Below, one piece after another: positions 40,858 through 52,242 of a DNA stretch of 64,000 nt (positions are counted from its first letter, which is position 1; the number at the start of each line of letters is the position of its first letter). The notes beneath the pieces are model-generated. The model was not told the origin of the DNA. It searched no databases and was given only the letters and a program-made list of their open reading frames with translations. A program made the position numbers and the translations under genes. The DNA lies in the NCBI GenBank assembly GCA_022496185.1, contig WTXG01000053.1:1-64000 (forward strand), given 5' to 3'. Source of the DNA: Multifurca ochricompacta. Its lineage: Eukaryota > Basidiomycota > Agaricomycetes > Russulales > Russulaceae.

Positions 40858-43800
40858 CTATCTTTTGTGGCGCACCAGGGTGTCAAGTGTAAAAGTCTCT
40901 GACAGCCTCCTGAGCGAGCTTGAAGTTTCTGGCCAGCTCCCATGAGTCCTCCCCTTCACCGTATCCTTTCCACCGCACAAGGAATTTGAGTGTTCAACCA
41001 AACAGTTGCACATCACGAATATGGTCAACCTCATACTTTTCCTTGCCCTTGACCAGTACAGGGTCAGGCAGTGGTGGCATAAGTCCATTAACGTCATTGC
41101 CTTTGTAGGGACTAAGGCGATCCACATGGAATACATTGTGGATTCTCAGCACTGCCAGGAGTTCCAACTGATAATCAAGATCGCCAATCTTCTCGATAAT
41201 CTTAAAGGGACCCATCTGTTTTGGCCCTAATTTCTGAGAAGGTTGGTGTATCTTAATGTTCTTGGCTTGGAGCCATACCATATCGCCTGTGCTGAAGTGA
41301 TAAGATTGGCAGTAACCCAGCCTGGCGATCATGTGTTCTTTGCTAAGTTGCAGTGCTGCCTCAGCATCTGTCCTGGCAAGGCGGAGCTGTTGAAGTTGCT
41401 TGTCTAAACTGGGAATGCCTGTAGGGCGCCCAGCTGGAATCGTGAAGTCCGGCATGTACCCATAGAGTAATTCAAAGGGTGTGTGTCCAGTTGTGGATGT
41501 CAATCTCACATTCAACACAAATTCCACAGTGGGTAATAGTTCAATCCAATCATCCTGACGCTTATCTATGAACATATGCAAATACTGTTCTATCTCTTGG
41601 TTTTTGCATTCTGCCTGTCCATTAGCTTGAGGATGATACGCTGTGGTCAAACTACTATCTATTCCCAGGTGCTTTAAAGTGGCCCGCATTGTCCATGCTG
41701 CAAACTGTGGTCCCCTGTCGCTGATGATAGACTTAGGGATCCCATGCAGTGGGAAGATCTCATTATAGTAGATCTGCCCTACACCATCTGCCGTGATGCC
41801 ACTGGTCACAGGGAAGAAGTGGACTTGTTTCATATAGTGGTCCACTATCATTAATATTGTGTCTTTCCCTTGTGAAGAAGGAAGCCCAGTGATCAGATCA
41901 ACTCCGATGATCTGCCAGGGTCCCTCCAGTACTTCATGCGGCCGTATAGGCACTGTAGGGTGCTGGTTGATCCTGTAGTGTTGACAGTGATCACAGCCCT
42001 CTATGTACTTGGCAATGTATGTAGACATATGCGGCCACCAATAATAACAGCTGACAAGTTCTATAGTCCCATTCTTACTGGGATGTCCTGCAGTAACCAA
42101 ATCATGACACTGTTTAATGATATCTTTTCTGAGATCCAGTACATTGGGTACATAAAGTTTTCCCTTGTAATAAATGAGACCGTCTTCCTCCTCCCAGTGA
42201 GAAATGCCATCAGTAAGAATGCGCGGAGTGGATCTGGATAGGGATTTCAACCCCTCTATGACTTCCGCTTCGTGTGTGCCTGCTGCTCTGATGTGATCTG
42301 TGAGAGGAGAGCTCTCTGGCTTGTAATGGGTACGTGCGGCCCGGAGAAACTGTTCTGGCTTGAGGACTTGTACCTGACAGTTGTCCTCACTGTCATACAT
42401 GTGATCCATAGGGAATCGGCTAAGAGCATCAGCTTGCATTGCTGATCCCTTCTTGTATCTAATCACAAAGTTGAATCTACTGAGGTACAGGGCCCAGCGT
42501 GCTTGGTGTCGTGTTAAGTCGCACATGCTAGCCCACCATTCCATGTTCTTGTGATCAGTTACAACCTCAAAGGTAGACAGTCCTTCAAGGAAGTGTCGCC
42601 AATCCTCCAGTGCTCAGATCAATGCAAGCATTTCCTGGTTGTAAATTTCATAATTACATTCTGCGTCCAACATTGCTTCGGATTGGAATGCGACTGGGTG
42701 CCATAGCTTGTCGTCATGTTTCTGTGACAATATTCCACCGGTAGTGAATCCAGAAGCATCTGTCTCCAAGCACGTGGGCCTCTTGCTATCATAGACTGCT
42801 AATATGGGCTTCTCTATGAAGCGTGCCTTTAGCGCTGCGAACGCATTCATCTCCGCATCGCCCCATTGCCATGGGATATTTTTCTTAGTCAGGTCATGTA
42901 AGGGACATGCTATACTAGCAAAGTCCTTAATGAAGCGTCGATAGAAGTTAGCAAATCCCACGAAGGCGTGAACATCCTTCAAATTCTGTGGGATTGGCCA
43001 CTCTCTGATCGCTTGGACCTTGGCAGGGTCCATCCTGACCTCTCCAGGATGGATAATCATCCCGAGATACTCCATTTGATCTCTCTCAAATTCACATTTC
43101 TCAGGCTTGAGGAAAAGGTCATACTCTTGGAGACAGCTAAGTACTTTACGCACATCTTTCCAATGTTTCTCTAAGTTAGATGAAAATATCAGTATATCAT
43201 CCATGTATACTGCGACCTCTCCTCTTGCAATCATGTCAGTGAAGACTGAGTTCATCAACACCTGGAAGGTGGCAGGACTATTGGTCAGGCCAAAGTACAT
43301 AATGCACGGTTTGTATAACCTGCAGTTAGTAGCAAAGGCTGCCTTGTATTTGTCCCCTTCCTTAATTCTGACGTTGTGATATCCCCATCTGACATCAAAT
43401 TTGGTGAAGATCCTAGCATCTTTCAGCCGATTGATGATGTCTGCAGCAAGCGGTAGCAGATAACGGTTTTTAATTGTAATTTTGTTAAGAGGATGGTAAT
43501 CCTGTATAAGTCTTAATTTCCCATCCTTCTTTTTCAGGAAGAACATGGGGACAGCCATCAGTGACTTAGATGGTACAATGTATCCCTTTCGTAAGTGTTT
43601 GTCAATAAATTTGTCTAGCTCTGCTTGCTCATTCAGTGCCATGGGGTAGATCTTAGTCTTCCAGTATGTCTTAGCACCTGGTTCTAAGTCTATTTCATGA
43701 TCCCATGGTTGATGCTGAGGGAGTCTCTGTGATTCCTCCTTGGAGAAAACTTTCGCGAAGTCCTGGTACTGCAAGGGTACCATCTCCTCAAAAGATCTAC

Positions 43801-44625
43801 TGCCCCTTTTTAAGTTCTCATGCTTGGCTATTTGCTGTGAATATGTATAGCCGGCTAGACACCAGACTTGATTGGACAGTGTCTCCAGGACTCTGGTTCA
43901 ACACAGTGATCAGCGCTCCATACAGCTAGCCAATATGTGTTCGACAGATCCGATCTCCTCAGCAGTCCTGCTCTCAGAGTCGATCATCAGTTCACCCTTG
44001 CTCCAGTCGATGCTTGGGTTGTTATGTTGCAGCCAAGGAAGCCCCAATATAATTTTCTCTGGTCCTAAGTCTGTGACCAGGAAACAGTGGCTCTCCTCCC
44101 ATTGGCCTATTATAATCACTAGCAATACATAATGCGTGATATCCCCTGCTTGATTGTGTGTCCCATCAATATTATGAATTTTTATGGGATGATTGAGTGG
44201 ATTTGAAGCATCTTCCGGTGCTGAGCAAATTTCTTGTCCAGGAACAGTGCAGTAGCCCCTGAATCTACCATAGCTGCTGTTGTGTATAGGTGGTTTCTTC
44301 CTCTCAATGTAATGTAAATATGGAAATGCTGAGTATCATGCTTCGTCTCAGGTAAAATACATGCAGTTATCTTATCTAAGTAATCAGCCTCATCAATGAA
44401 AACATTTTTAATTTTCTGCGAGACCAAATCTGACACAATCACACAACTATTTACACTATTTACAGAGACCATTTCACAGACAGTTGTATCAGAAACTTCT
44501 TGAATGCTCGTAAATACATTAGAATCAGAATCAGTAAACACACTATTTACACATGCTGCCTCAGTCGCAGCTGGAACTGAGACAGTTTCTAAAAAGACAC
44601 CTTCAATGCCTCCATTTCTTTCCAT
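40858..44625 (-). pseudogene. pol: Gyp3 pol: protease, RT, RNase H, integrase, chromodomain, TGA-interrupted
   Basis: Protease MVDSGATALFLDKKF (44182-44625). RT/RNase H (42614-43783) has KFDVRWGYHNVRI, FGLTNSPATFQ and active-site VYMDDILIF. The integrase zinc region HPSKNG ... CDHCQHY and core GVDLITGLP, SDRGPQF, HPQANGQAECKNQ are at 40994-42544; the chromodomain KFLVRWKGYGEGEDSWE lies at 40858-41000. The breaks I see are TGA where Arg is expected: after EMLALI (about 42611-42613) and before TLKFLVRWKG (about 40997). It is close to intact apart from those. Confidence 0.92.
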
Positions 44626-45963
44626 AGTGATTCTACCTGTGCCTTCAAATCAGCTTTCTCCTTTTGAATTGCTGAGGTGTCTGACGGCGCTGAGACACTT
44701 GTACTTGAACTTGCCGCTGCTTCTGTGCTGGCAGCAACTTTTGCTTTTTTGGGTTTACCTGACCACTTATCATAACAAACATTAGCTTGGTGTCCTGTCT
44801 TCCCACAATAATTGCAAATCTCATGCTTGTGATTTCCTTGCTTGTACTCATGAGCGGTGGTCCCACAACCCTTGCATTTACCTTTGAGATCAGTCAGCAT
44901 GTACTGGCGCAGCATCTTAGTGCCAGCCCCTGACTGAGTCTTCAAAGTGTCAACCTCCATAGCATTGGGATTGCACATAGTTTGAGTTTGGGTTTGTGTG
45001 GTAATCACCCCTCTTTTCTCTGCATTGTGTTGTCTCTGTCACACATTGATTTTATTTGCGGCGGTGACGAGCTCTTCTAGCATCACAGGAGTAGTCGGCA
45101 TGAGGGCCAAGATGTCCTTGATCTTATCTGTCAACCCGTCATAGAATCTGTTGAACACAGAAGATGTTCGGTGATGCTTCAGGCATCAGGTGATTAGATT
45201 AGCTACTTTGTAGATTAGATTAGATATCGGAGTTTCGGACTATTTACCATATCATTATTACTTTCTTTCTCACATTCCGCAGTAGCTGACTGATGCACCA
45301 GATAACATGTGATTTCTGTAATAGCCAATAGCTTTACTCCCTCATGTTTATTGTTTGGACTTTGTCCGGCACTTGTGGACTTATTCCCAGTGCACAGACC
45401 ACCTCTTTAAGAGTATATAAGGGTGTCTGTTTCATCTCTTCCACTTCAGAGTTCTTCCAACCTCTGAAGTGTAAGTGTCTTCTATACTATCTACTTAACT
45501 ATTAGACTAACGTTCTTTACATAGAACTTTCTTTGTCTAGGTCAGTAGTATAGTAAATTAGAGTTCTTCCAACCTCTGAAGTAACTTTCTTTGTCTAGCC
45601 TAACCCACTAACTCTACAGTCAGTATGCTGCGCACATGCCTGTTTCACATTAAGGACAGATAAGATCCAATCAGAATCTCTCCTAATCCACTTTTGGGTT
45701 TGCACATTGTAATTGTTTAGACTGTTCTTCTGTGAGTGAGCCCAATTGTGGTAAGCTGCCAGAAAATGGCACGCGTCCACTGAGGTCCCCTTGCCATCCC
45801 AAGACGCAGGGCACGCTACTGGAGAATCCTTCCCAGTAGCAAGGGTGTGCTGAGGTGGAGATGCTGAAGCTTGTGCCTGGTGCTGTGTTAGCATTTGCAC
45901 ATCTTGGGCTAAATCCCTAACAGTGACCGCCATGTTGTGGAGCACTCAGTTAACATCGTCGTG
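44589..45963 (-). pseudogene. gag: Gyp3 gag, C-terminal two thirds
   Basis: 44589-45008 contains the knuckle CNYCGKTGHQANVC; 45010-45148 continues NRFYDGLTDKIKDILALMP; after the solo LTR, 45650-45945 has HNMAVTVRDLAQDVQML and WDGKGTSVDACHFLAAYH. The N-terminal part lies across Gyp4 and hAT-T2 at 55193-55360. A TGA at about 45039 replaces an expected Arg. Gag overlaps protease by 37 nt, with protease in the -1 frame. Confidence 0.85.
45149..45649 (+). repeat. Solo LTR of Cop1 family, diverged
   Basis: Starts TGTTGAACACAG and ends TGTTTCACA, 501 bp; shares ATGCTTCAGGCAT, the TATATAAGGGTGTCTG block and the repeated GTTCTTCCAACCTCTGAAG with Cop1-type LTRs in inverse orientation. I do not see a clean 5-bp duplication (gaatc versus ttaag). 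Confidence 0.75.
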
Positions 45964-46552
45964 TGTTACGACCCCTGCCTAGCAACCCGATTTTCTTCAC
46001 TATCCCCAGTGACGACCCCACCCGTCCCCCTACCTTACATTTCCTGATCATGTCCCCTTCCTGGGACCCGTCACATGCCTTGCTTCCCTCCCTGTGATTG
46101 ACTTTGTCTTTGTTTATGTCGCTTTGTCTATGATTGGCTCCTTATCTGTTATCTCCTATCTCTTATCGTACGACCGGACACTTACTTAATTCCCTATCAG
46201 AAGCCAGGCTTTACGCCCTCCGCTTTCGCATATTTGGGCCCACATGACTCGGTATTCCTTATCTTTAGACGCCCATTCGATTACGTATATAAGTCTGCTG
46301 TAGCTACGATGTAGACCTCAGACTCGACTTATTGAATACATTGGTGTTTGTCTTCAGGACTTCCCCTTGAACCCTTTGACTCGATCATCTTGGTGCTTTC
46401 GGCACCTTCCGCTCAACATTGTCATTAGGCCGCAGCCCTTCTGACTTTGACTCATCCATTTCGACTCCAAGAGGTCCTATTGACCTCTTATCTGAATACA
46501 CATACAAAGCTGTCGCACAAGTCGTGCGGAACGTCTCACACCAGACGTAACA
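45964..46552 (+). repeat. Gyp4 5' LTR
   Basis: Inverted terminal heptamers TGTTACG / CGTAACA. TATATAA at 46286; presumed transcript start about 46320. Seven differences from the 3' LTR, all at CpG. Confidence 0.95.
46286..46330 (+). promoter_or_regulatory. Gyp4 TATA box and self-primer sequence
   Basis: TATATAA at 46286-46292, AGACTCGACTT at 46320-46330, 34 nt downstream; complementary to 46555-46565. Confidence 0.75.
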
Positions 46553-46554
46553 TC

Positions 46555-46565
46555 AAGTCGAGTCT
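46555..46565 (+). promoter_or_regulatory. Gyp4 primer-binding site (self-primer type)
   Basis: AAGTCGAGTCT two bases after the 5' LTR, perfect 11-nt complement of AGACTCGACTT in the LTR. Confidence 0.75.
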
Positions 46566-46571
46566 CTCACA

Positions 46572-48085
46572 GTGGCTTCCAGCCGCAGTCAGACCCTCTT
46601 CCGGGAAGAACTTATCGAACGCAGAGACGAGAATAATCTTTCACAGCAGGTACTTGGCTCTGCCACCTGGAAAGACTTTGAGTCCGAGTTTGGATACTAC
46701 ATCTATCACGACGGAAGATACCAACCGGTAGAATACGACAACGAAAAGAGAGTTTGGTATCGCATCCGATACTTGGACAGCCGACACTCTTGGGTCACTA
46801 CAGGACCTGCCCCACCCGAATTTGGACTAGGCCCGTGGAGAGAAAATCCCCCGGCCATCGTCATGGACTCTGAACCAGAGGAGTACGTAGAAGAACCCAG
46901 TGAAGAAGAAGCACCGGCATTAGCAGCGACTACGTTTCCGGTTGCACCCGCAGTTGTCATGTCCAGAGCCCCTGCTTTGACAACTCCCCAGATATCGATA
47001 CAGTCTACAGACACCATCACCCCATCTCATCCACTCATGTCCACCATCGCCGCCCAACTCCCAGATCCCGCCCCACCAGCCCCTGTGGCACCACCACCAA
47101 ACATCCCCCCCCTTCCAGACGTCTGTCTGGAGTATTACCCCAGACATTTACTGGGGATCGTTCACAAAGCAAGAAGTTCATGTTGGAGTTCATGACATTC
47201 AAGAACTTCAACCATGACGTCCCACAGATTGTCAACCCATTTCAACGGGCCAATCTGTTTCTCTCCCTGATCCGCGGGGATGCAGTGGATGATTGGACGA
47301 TGGAGCAATTAGAGTGGCTCAACGAGCAGGTTGAAAGCGGGCGTCGAACCACAAGCGAAGGTCTTTGGGAGACCATAGCACAGAGGTTCAAGGACGCCTT
47401 CACAGACGGGCAGGCCAAGCAGAAAGCAGCCCGGGAACTAAAGTCCCTCAGGATGGAGAAAGGGGAACTTGATGCATACGTCACCAAGTTCAGAAGTCTA
47501 GCCAACAGAGCTGGCTATGACACTGACGAAGAGGCAACATTGGACCTCTTCTCACAGGGCTTGCCCAACCCTTTGGTCAAAAACATCATTCAATTTCACC
47601 ATCCTCACGATTGGGACAGTTGGGTAGATGCTGCTCGGAGGCAGCAACAAGATTATCTCGACTTCCAGACAAGGTTTGGAGTCGACACCAAGAAAGGAAA
47701 AACCCGAGACCAGTGGAAGGCAGCATTCGGAGTAAAGCCCGCCCCACACGGCCAGAGGGATCCAAATGCTATGGATACCTCTGCAGATAGGGCCCGAGCT
47801 CAGGCAGGACTCACAGAAGATGAGAGGCAGACGTTAATGAAGGAAGGACGCTGCTTTCGTTGCAGAGCATTGGGACATATGTCCCGAGACTGTCCAAAGA
47901 AGGGGGTACGAGTCGCCGTTGCCACTGTGACGCCAGAACATCCCATCCAGAACAACCCCCCGGTTGTGGACAAACGGTCAAAAGAAGAGAAGGCTCAAGA
48001 TATATGGGCCAACATGATGAAGGAGAGTGAGGAGGTGCGCGCCATACTAGTAGAAAAGGCGTTTGCGAAGAAGGATTTTTGTTAG
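46572..48085 (+). pseudogene. gag: Gyp4 gag, one homopolymer frameshift
   Basis: Two overlapping frames: 46572-47195 (FGYYIYHDGRYQPVEYD, an N-terminal region unique to this family) and 47180-48085 (capsid FMLEFMTFKNFNHDV, then YDTDEEATLDLFSQGLPNPL, then zinc knuckle CFRCRALGHMSRDC). The join is at a run of eight C (about 47104-47111); nine C would keep frame. The first ATG of the transcript is at 46863, although the frame is open and conserved from about 46572. Product: capsid/nucleocapsid. Confidence 0.9.
48073..48079 (+). promoter_or_regulatory. Candidate -1 frameshift heptamer, Gyp4 gag/pol
   Basis: Gag codons AAG GAT TTT TGT TAG contain G GAT TTT in phase; pol begins in the -1 frame immediately (LLGSNPSAW). 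Confidence 0.6.
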
Positions 48086-51000
48086 GCTCAAACCCATCGG
48101 CCTGGGCACGAGCACTCCATGTTACCTCTGTGTATGCTAGTCGATTCAAGTCATTAAAAATACCAGTCCACTTTGAAACTACACAGAGGACGGCCGATCG
48201 AGACATTTTAGTGGACTCTGGAGCCACAGACAATTTCATTCACCCACGATTAATCAAAACAATGGGTCTGGGAAGGCTGGCACTTCCCCAGGAAAAGAAC
48301 ATTTGGAATATTGATGGAACGGCCAATCGTGCCGGAAAGATCACCCATTACACAGATCTGAAGGTCCAGGTTGGAGAAGTTACGAAGAACATTCGATTCT
48401 TAATCACGGATCTAGGAGACGAAGATCTTATTCTAGGGTACCCATGGCTCGCCGCATTCGAACCCAAGATCAACTGGGCTGATGCGACAATGGATAAAGA
48501 CTCATATCCCACTGTCATCACGTCAATGGGCTATGACTATGCAGTCAGACATCCAACAATAAAAGCCACGAGTACAAGGGAGGAAGACCCAGGCTGCTGT
48601 TATGTTACCAAAGCATCTGAGCTAGCCCAAAAGGCAGTACAAGGGCAGACAGAGAAAACATACAGCGATGTAGTGCCGAGTACTTATCATCAGCATTGGA
48701 AGGTGTTCTCTGAAGAAGAATCCCAGCGTTTTCCACCTTCCAGACCATGGGACCACGCCATCGACCTACTCCCTGATACACCGACAGCAATAGATTGCAA
48801 AATCTATCCGCTGTCCCAGTCCGAGCAGGTGGCATTAACGGAGTTCCTCGAAGAACACTTGGCAAAGGGATATATTCGCCCATCCAAGTCACAGTACGCC
48901 TCACCCTTCTTCTTCATCAAAAAGAAGGACGGCAAGCTGCGACCAGTTCAGGATTATCGGCGGATCAATACATACACTGTAAAAAACGCCTACCCCCTGC
49001 CACTCATCTCTGAGCTCATTGACACCATGAGGGATAAGTCCCTCTTCTCAAAGATGGACGTGCGGTGGGGTTACAACAACGTCAGAATCAAGGAAGGTGA
49101 CCAGTGCAAGGCGGCGTTCAAAACAAATCAAGGGTTGTTCGAACCCAATGTTATGTTCTTTGGTCTCACGAACTCGCTGGCAACGTTCCAGTCTATGATG
49201 AACCACATCTTCCGCGATCTTATTCTCACGGGAGAAGTAGTAGTCTACATGGACGACATCCTGGTAGCCACCTCAGATGACTTGGATCACCACTGAAGTC
49301 GCGTACATCAGGTGTTGGATATACTGCACGAACATGATCTCTATCTCAAACCCGCCAAATGCTCCTTCAAACAATGGAGTGTTGAGTATCTAGGAGTCAT
49401 CTTGGAAGGAGGGCAAGTGTGTTACGACCTACCCAGCGTACCAAGCAGACGGCAAGACGTGGGGGACACACAAGCAGTGACAGCAGCCGCGCGGGGTCCG
49501 CAAGGACATCGCCGGCTTAGTCATGATGTCCCACGCCGAAGTCCAGAAGACAGGATACGGCATGAGGTACAGAAGCAGATCACGTGACAGTAAGGTTTGA
49601 TGCCTCGTGTACAGAAGGACCCTGAACCTTAGTTGACGTGGGAAGACGGTGGCACTGGTTCTGATGGAAGGTTCCATAGTCACACGTCCAGAACCACAAG
49701 CGTCTAGATAAGCCTGATAAGAACGGATGACTAAGCTAGTACCAGCATGTATATATACCCTAGCTAGTCTCGCTCAGATGGTTCCCCATCTTGAGCTCCT
49801 GTGACAATCAGTAGACTTGTGGACCTTTACCTTCCTTCCTTGCGTCTCACCACCCGAACTCCTCTCTCTGGTGCTTTGTCCTTCTAGGGCCTTGCACACT
49901 GATTGGCTTGTGACTGAGCGTAGCGTTGGACTTATTGTCTTCTGCATCGACCCAAGATCGTCCCGACCTTGTCTCTGTGACCTAGCCGCCCGCACTCGAC
50001 CGTGTACGCCCCTCTGAGCGTAACAAAGTGCGCATGGATCCCGTTAAAGTACAGGGGATCCGGGAGTGGCCTGTGCTGACCTGTGTCAAGGATGTCCGAT
50101 CGTTCATCGGATTCTGCAACTTTTACCAACAATTCGTCAAGGGGTTTTCAGGCATAGCACGACCGCTGAATGACCTGCTGAAAAAGGACACACCATGGCA
50201 TTGGGATGCCGCACAGCAACAGGCATTTGAACAGATTAGGGACCTCGTCGGCTCAGAACCAGTACTTATCCAGCCAGATTTAGGCCGCCCTTTTGAAGTA
50301 GAAGTGGACGCTTCACACTTCGCGAACGGAGCAGTGTTGTACCAGAGAGATGCCGCACAAGTACTTCACCCAGTGGCATACTACTCCGAAACCTTTTCCC
50401 CCGCCGAGAGAAACTACGACATCTGGGACAGGGAGCTTTTAGCCATAGTCAAAGCGTTATGACACTGGCGACCATACCTGGCAGGAACCCCTCACAAGAC
50501 CGTCATCCACACTGATCATTCCAACCTCCTATACTGGAAAGAACCCCATAAAATCAGTCGACATGTGGCACGAGAGGTCTTGGAACTGGAGGAATACAAC
50601 TTCACGCTGAAACACATTGCGGGAAGTCAGAATGCTAGAGCAGATGCATTATCACGCAGACCAGATATGCATACAGGGGAGGATGATAATAACGACATCA
50701 CTGTCCTCCCAGAGGAGGTATTTGCCAAGACAGCCATCGTCAGTCTCCATGACATGGACCTTTGGGCACAAGTTTCCCAAAATATGAACCAAGACCTGTG
50801 CCTTTCATGGGCCGACGCTCACAATTTGAAGAAAATCAATGGTCTTTGGTGGAAAGATGGGGATCGACTCGTTGTCACCGGTGGTGACAACATTAAGAGG
50901 GGGGTGATCCATTTTCATCACGACCTCCCCTCCGCTGGCCATCCGGGCATCGCCAACACCTACGCCCTGGCCAGGAGAGATTATTGGTGGCCCAATATGA

Positions 51001-52172
51001 AAAAGGACATCGAGAGCTATGTACAAGGATGCGCATCATGTCAAGCAAACAAGGTGAACACGCACCCAAAAGTCCCACCAATGCTCCCCATTACCCCCAC
51101 TACATCGACTCCCTTCCAGACCATCGCCATGGACTTCATCGTCAAGCTGCCCAAATCACGAGGCTTTGACTCTATCCTTACAATCACAGACCACGATTGC
51201 TCCAAAGCGGCCCTTTTCATCCCCTGTAATGAAACCATCACAGCTGAAGGAGTGGTGAAACTATACCTGAACCATGTATACTGACACTACGGACTCCCCA
51301 AGAAGATCATCTCCGACCGAGATACCCGTTTTACATCGGCATTCGCAAGAGCCTTATGCAAAACGCTAGACATCACACAGAACATCTTGACAGCATATCA
51401 TCCACAGACAGACGGACAGTCCGAGCAGACGAACCAGTGGTTGGAACAGTATCTCCGGTTTTGGTGTAACGGACGGCAGGATGACTGGGCAGAATGGTTG
51501 TCGACCGCGGAATTCGCCCATAACTCATGGCCCAATGGAACGACCAAGTCCACCCCTTTCTCTCTTATCATGGGCTGGACCCCACACACCACATGGACAG
51601 ATAAGCCTATCAATGTCCCGTCAGTAACCGAGCAGGTAGGCCAATGGGAAGAGCTGCGGCGATCGGCCAATGAAAATCTGGTAAAGGCGCAACAGCTTCT
51701 GGCAGCACAGCCAAGCACATTCACACCTTATCGGACCAATGACTGGGTATGGCTCGAGGGCAGGAACATTCACACGTCACACCCCTTGGCCAAACTAGCA
51801 CCCCGACGTCACAGACCCTTCCAGATCACGAGGAAGCTGTCAGATGTGTCTTACGAATTGCAGTTGCCGCCGAAATGGAAGATTCATCCAGTCTTCCATG
51901 CCAAGCTTCTGACCCCTTACAAGGAAACCTCCATTCATGGAGAGAACTTCCCAAGACCCCCGCCTGACCTTATCAATGGCGAAGAAGAATGGGAAGTGGA
52001 GCGGATTTTAGATTCCAAGCGACAAGGCCGAGGGCGCAAGTTGTATTACCTGATCAAGTGGAAAGGTTTCCCAGACTCTGACAACTCGTGGGAACCAGCC
52101 GGGGATATCTCTGCCCCGGACCTGATCGCGGAGTTCCATTTACGACACCCCCAAGCGCCCAAGAACAGTTAA
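48079..52172 (+). pseudogene. pol: Gyp4 pol: protease, RT, RNase H, integrase, chromodomain; three TGA and a solo LTR
   Basis: A single frame once the LTR and its duplication (611 bp) are discounted. Protease ILVDSGATDNFI (about 48210). RT KMDVRWGYNNVRI, MFFGLTNSLATFQ, VYMDDILVA (about 49060-49270). RNase H VDASHFANGAVLYQ and SPAERNYDIWDREL (50300-50460). Integrase zinc region HPGIANTYALARRDY ... CASCQANK, core MDFIVKLP and YHPQTDGQSEQTNQW. Chromodomain LIKWKGFPDSDNSWEPAG (about 52040-52110). Nonsense codons at 49294, 50460 and 51282 are all TGA at Arg positions. Confidence 0.93.
49420..50025 (+). repeat. Solo LTR, another Gypsy family, in Gyp4 RT
   Basis: 606 bp, ends TGTTACGACC and GAGCGTAACA, perfect duplication AAGTG (49415-49419, 50026-50030). 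Excising it restores the in-frame junction GGQV|RMDPVKV. TATATATA at 49750. The sequence is unlike the Gyp4 LTR apart from the ends. Confidence 0.94.
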
Positions 52173-52242
52173 AAGAAAGGCAGACTCCCCAAAACTTTCC
52201 CCAGAACAACGCCTCATCAGCAACGTCCTACTACACACCAAT

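Noticed and set aside
45595..45945. Stand-alone 116-codon minus ORF
   Set aside because: Its last part is LTR sequence of the solo element at 45149-45649; the rest is Gyp3 gag.
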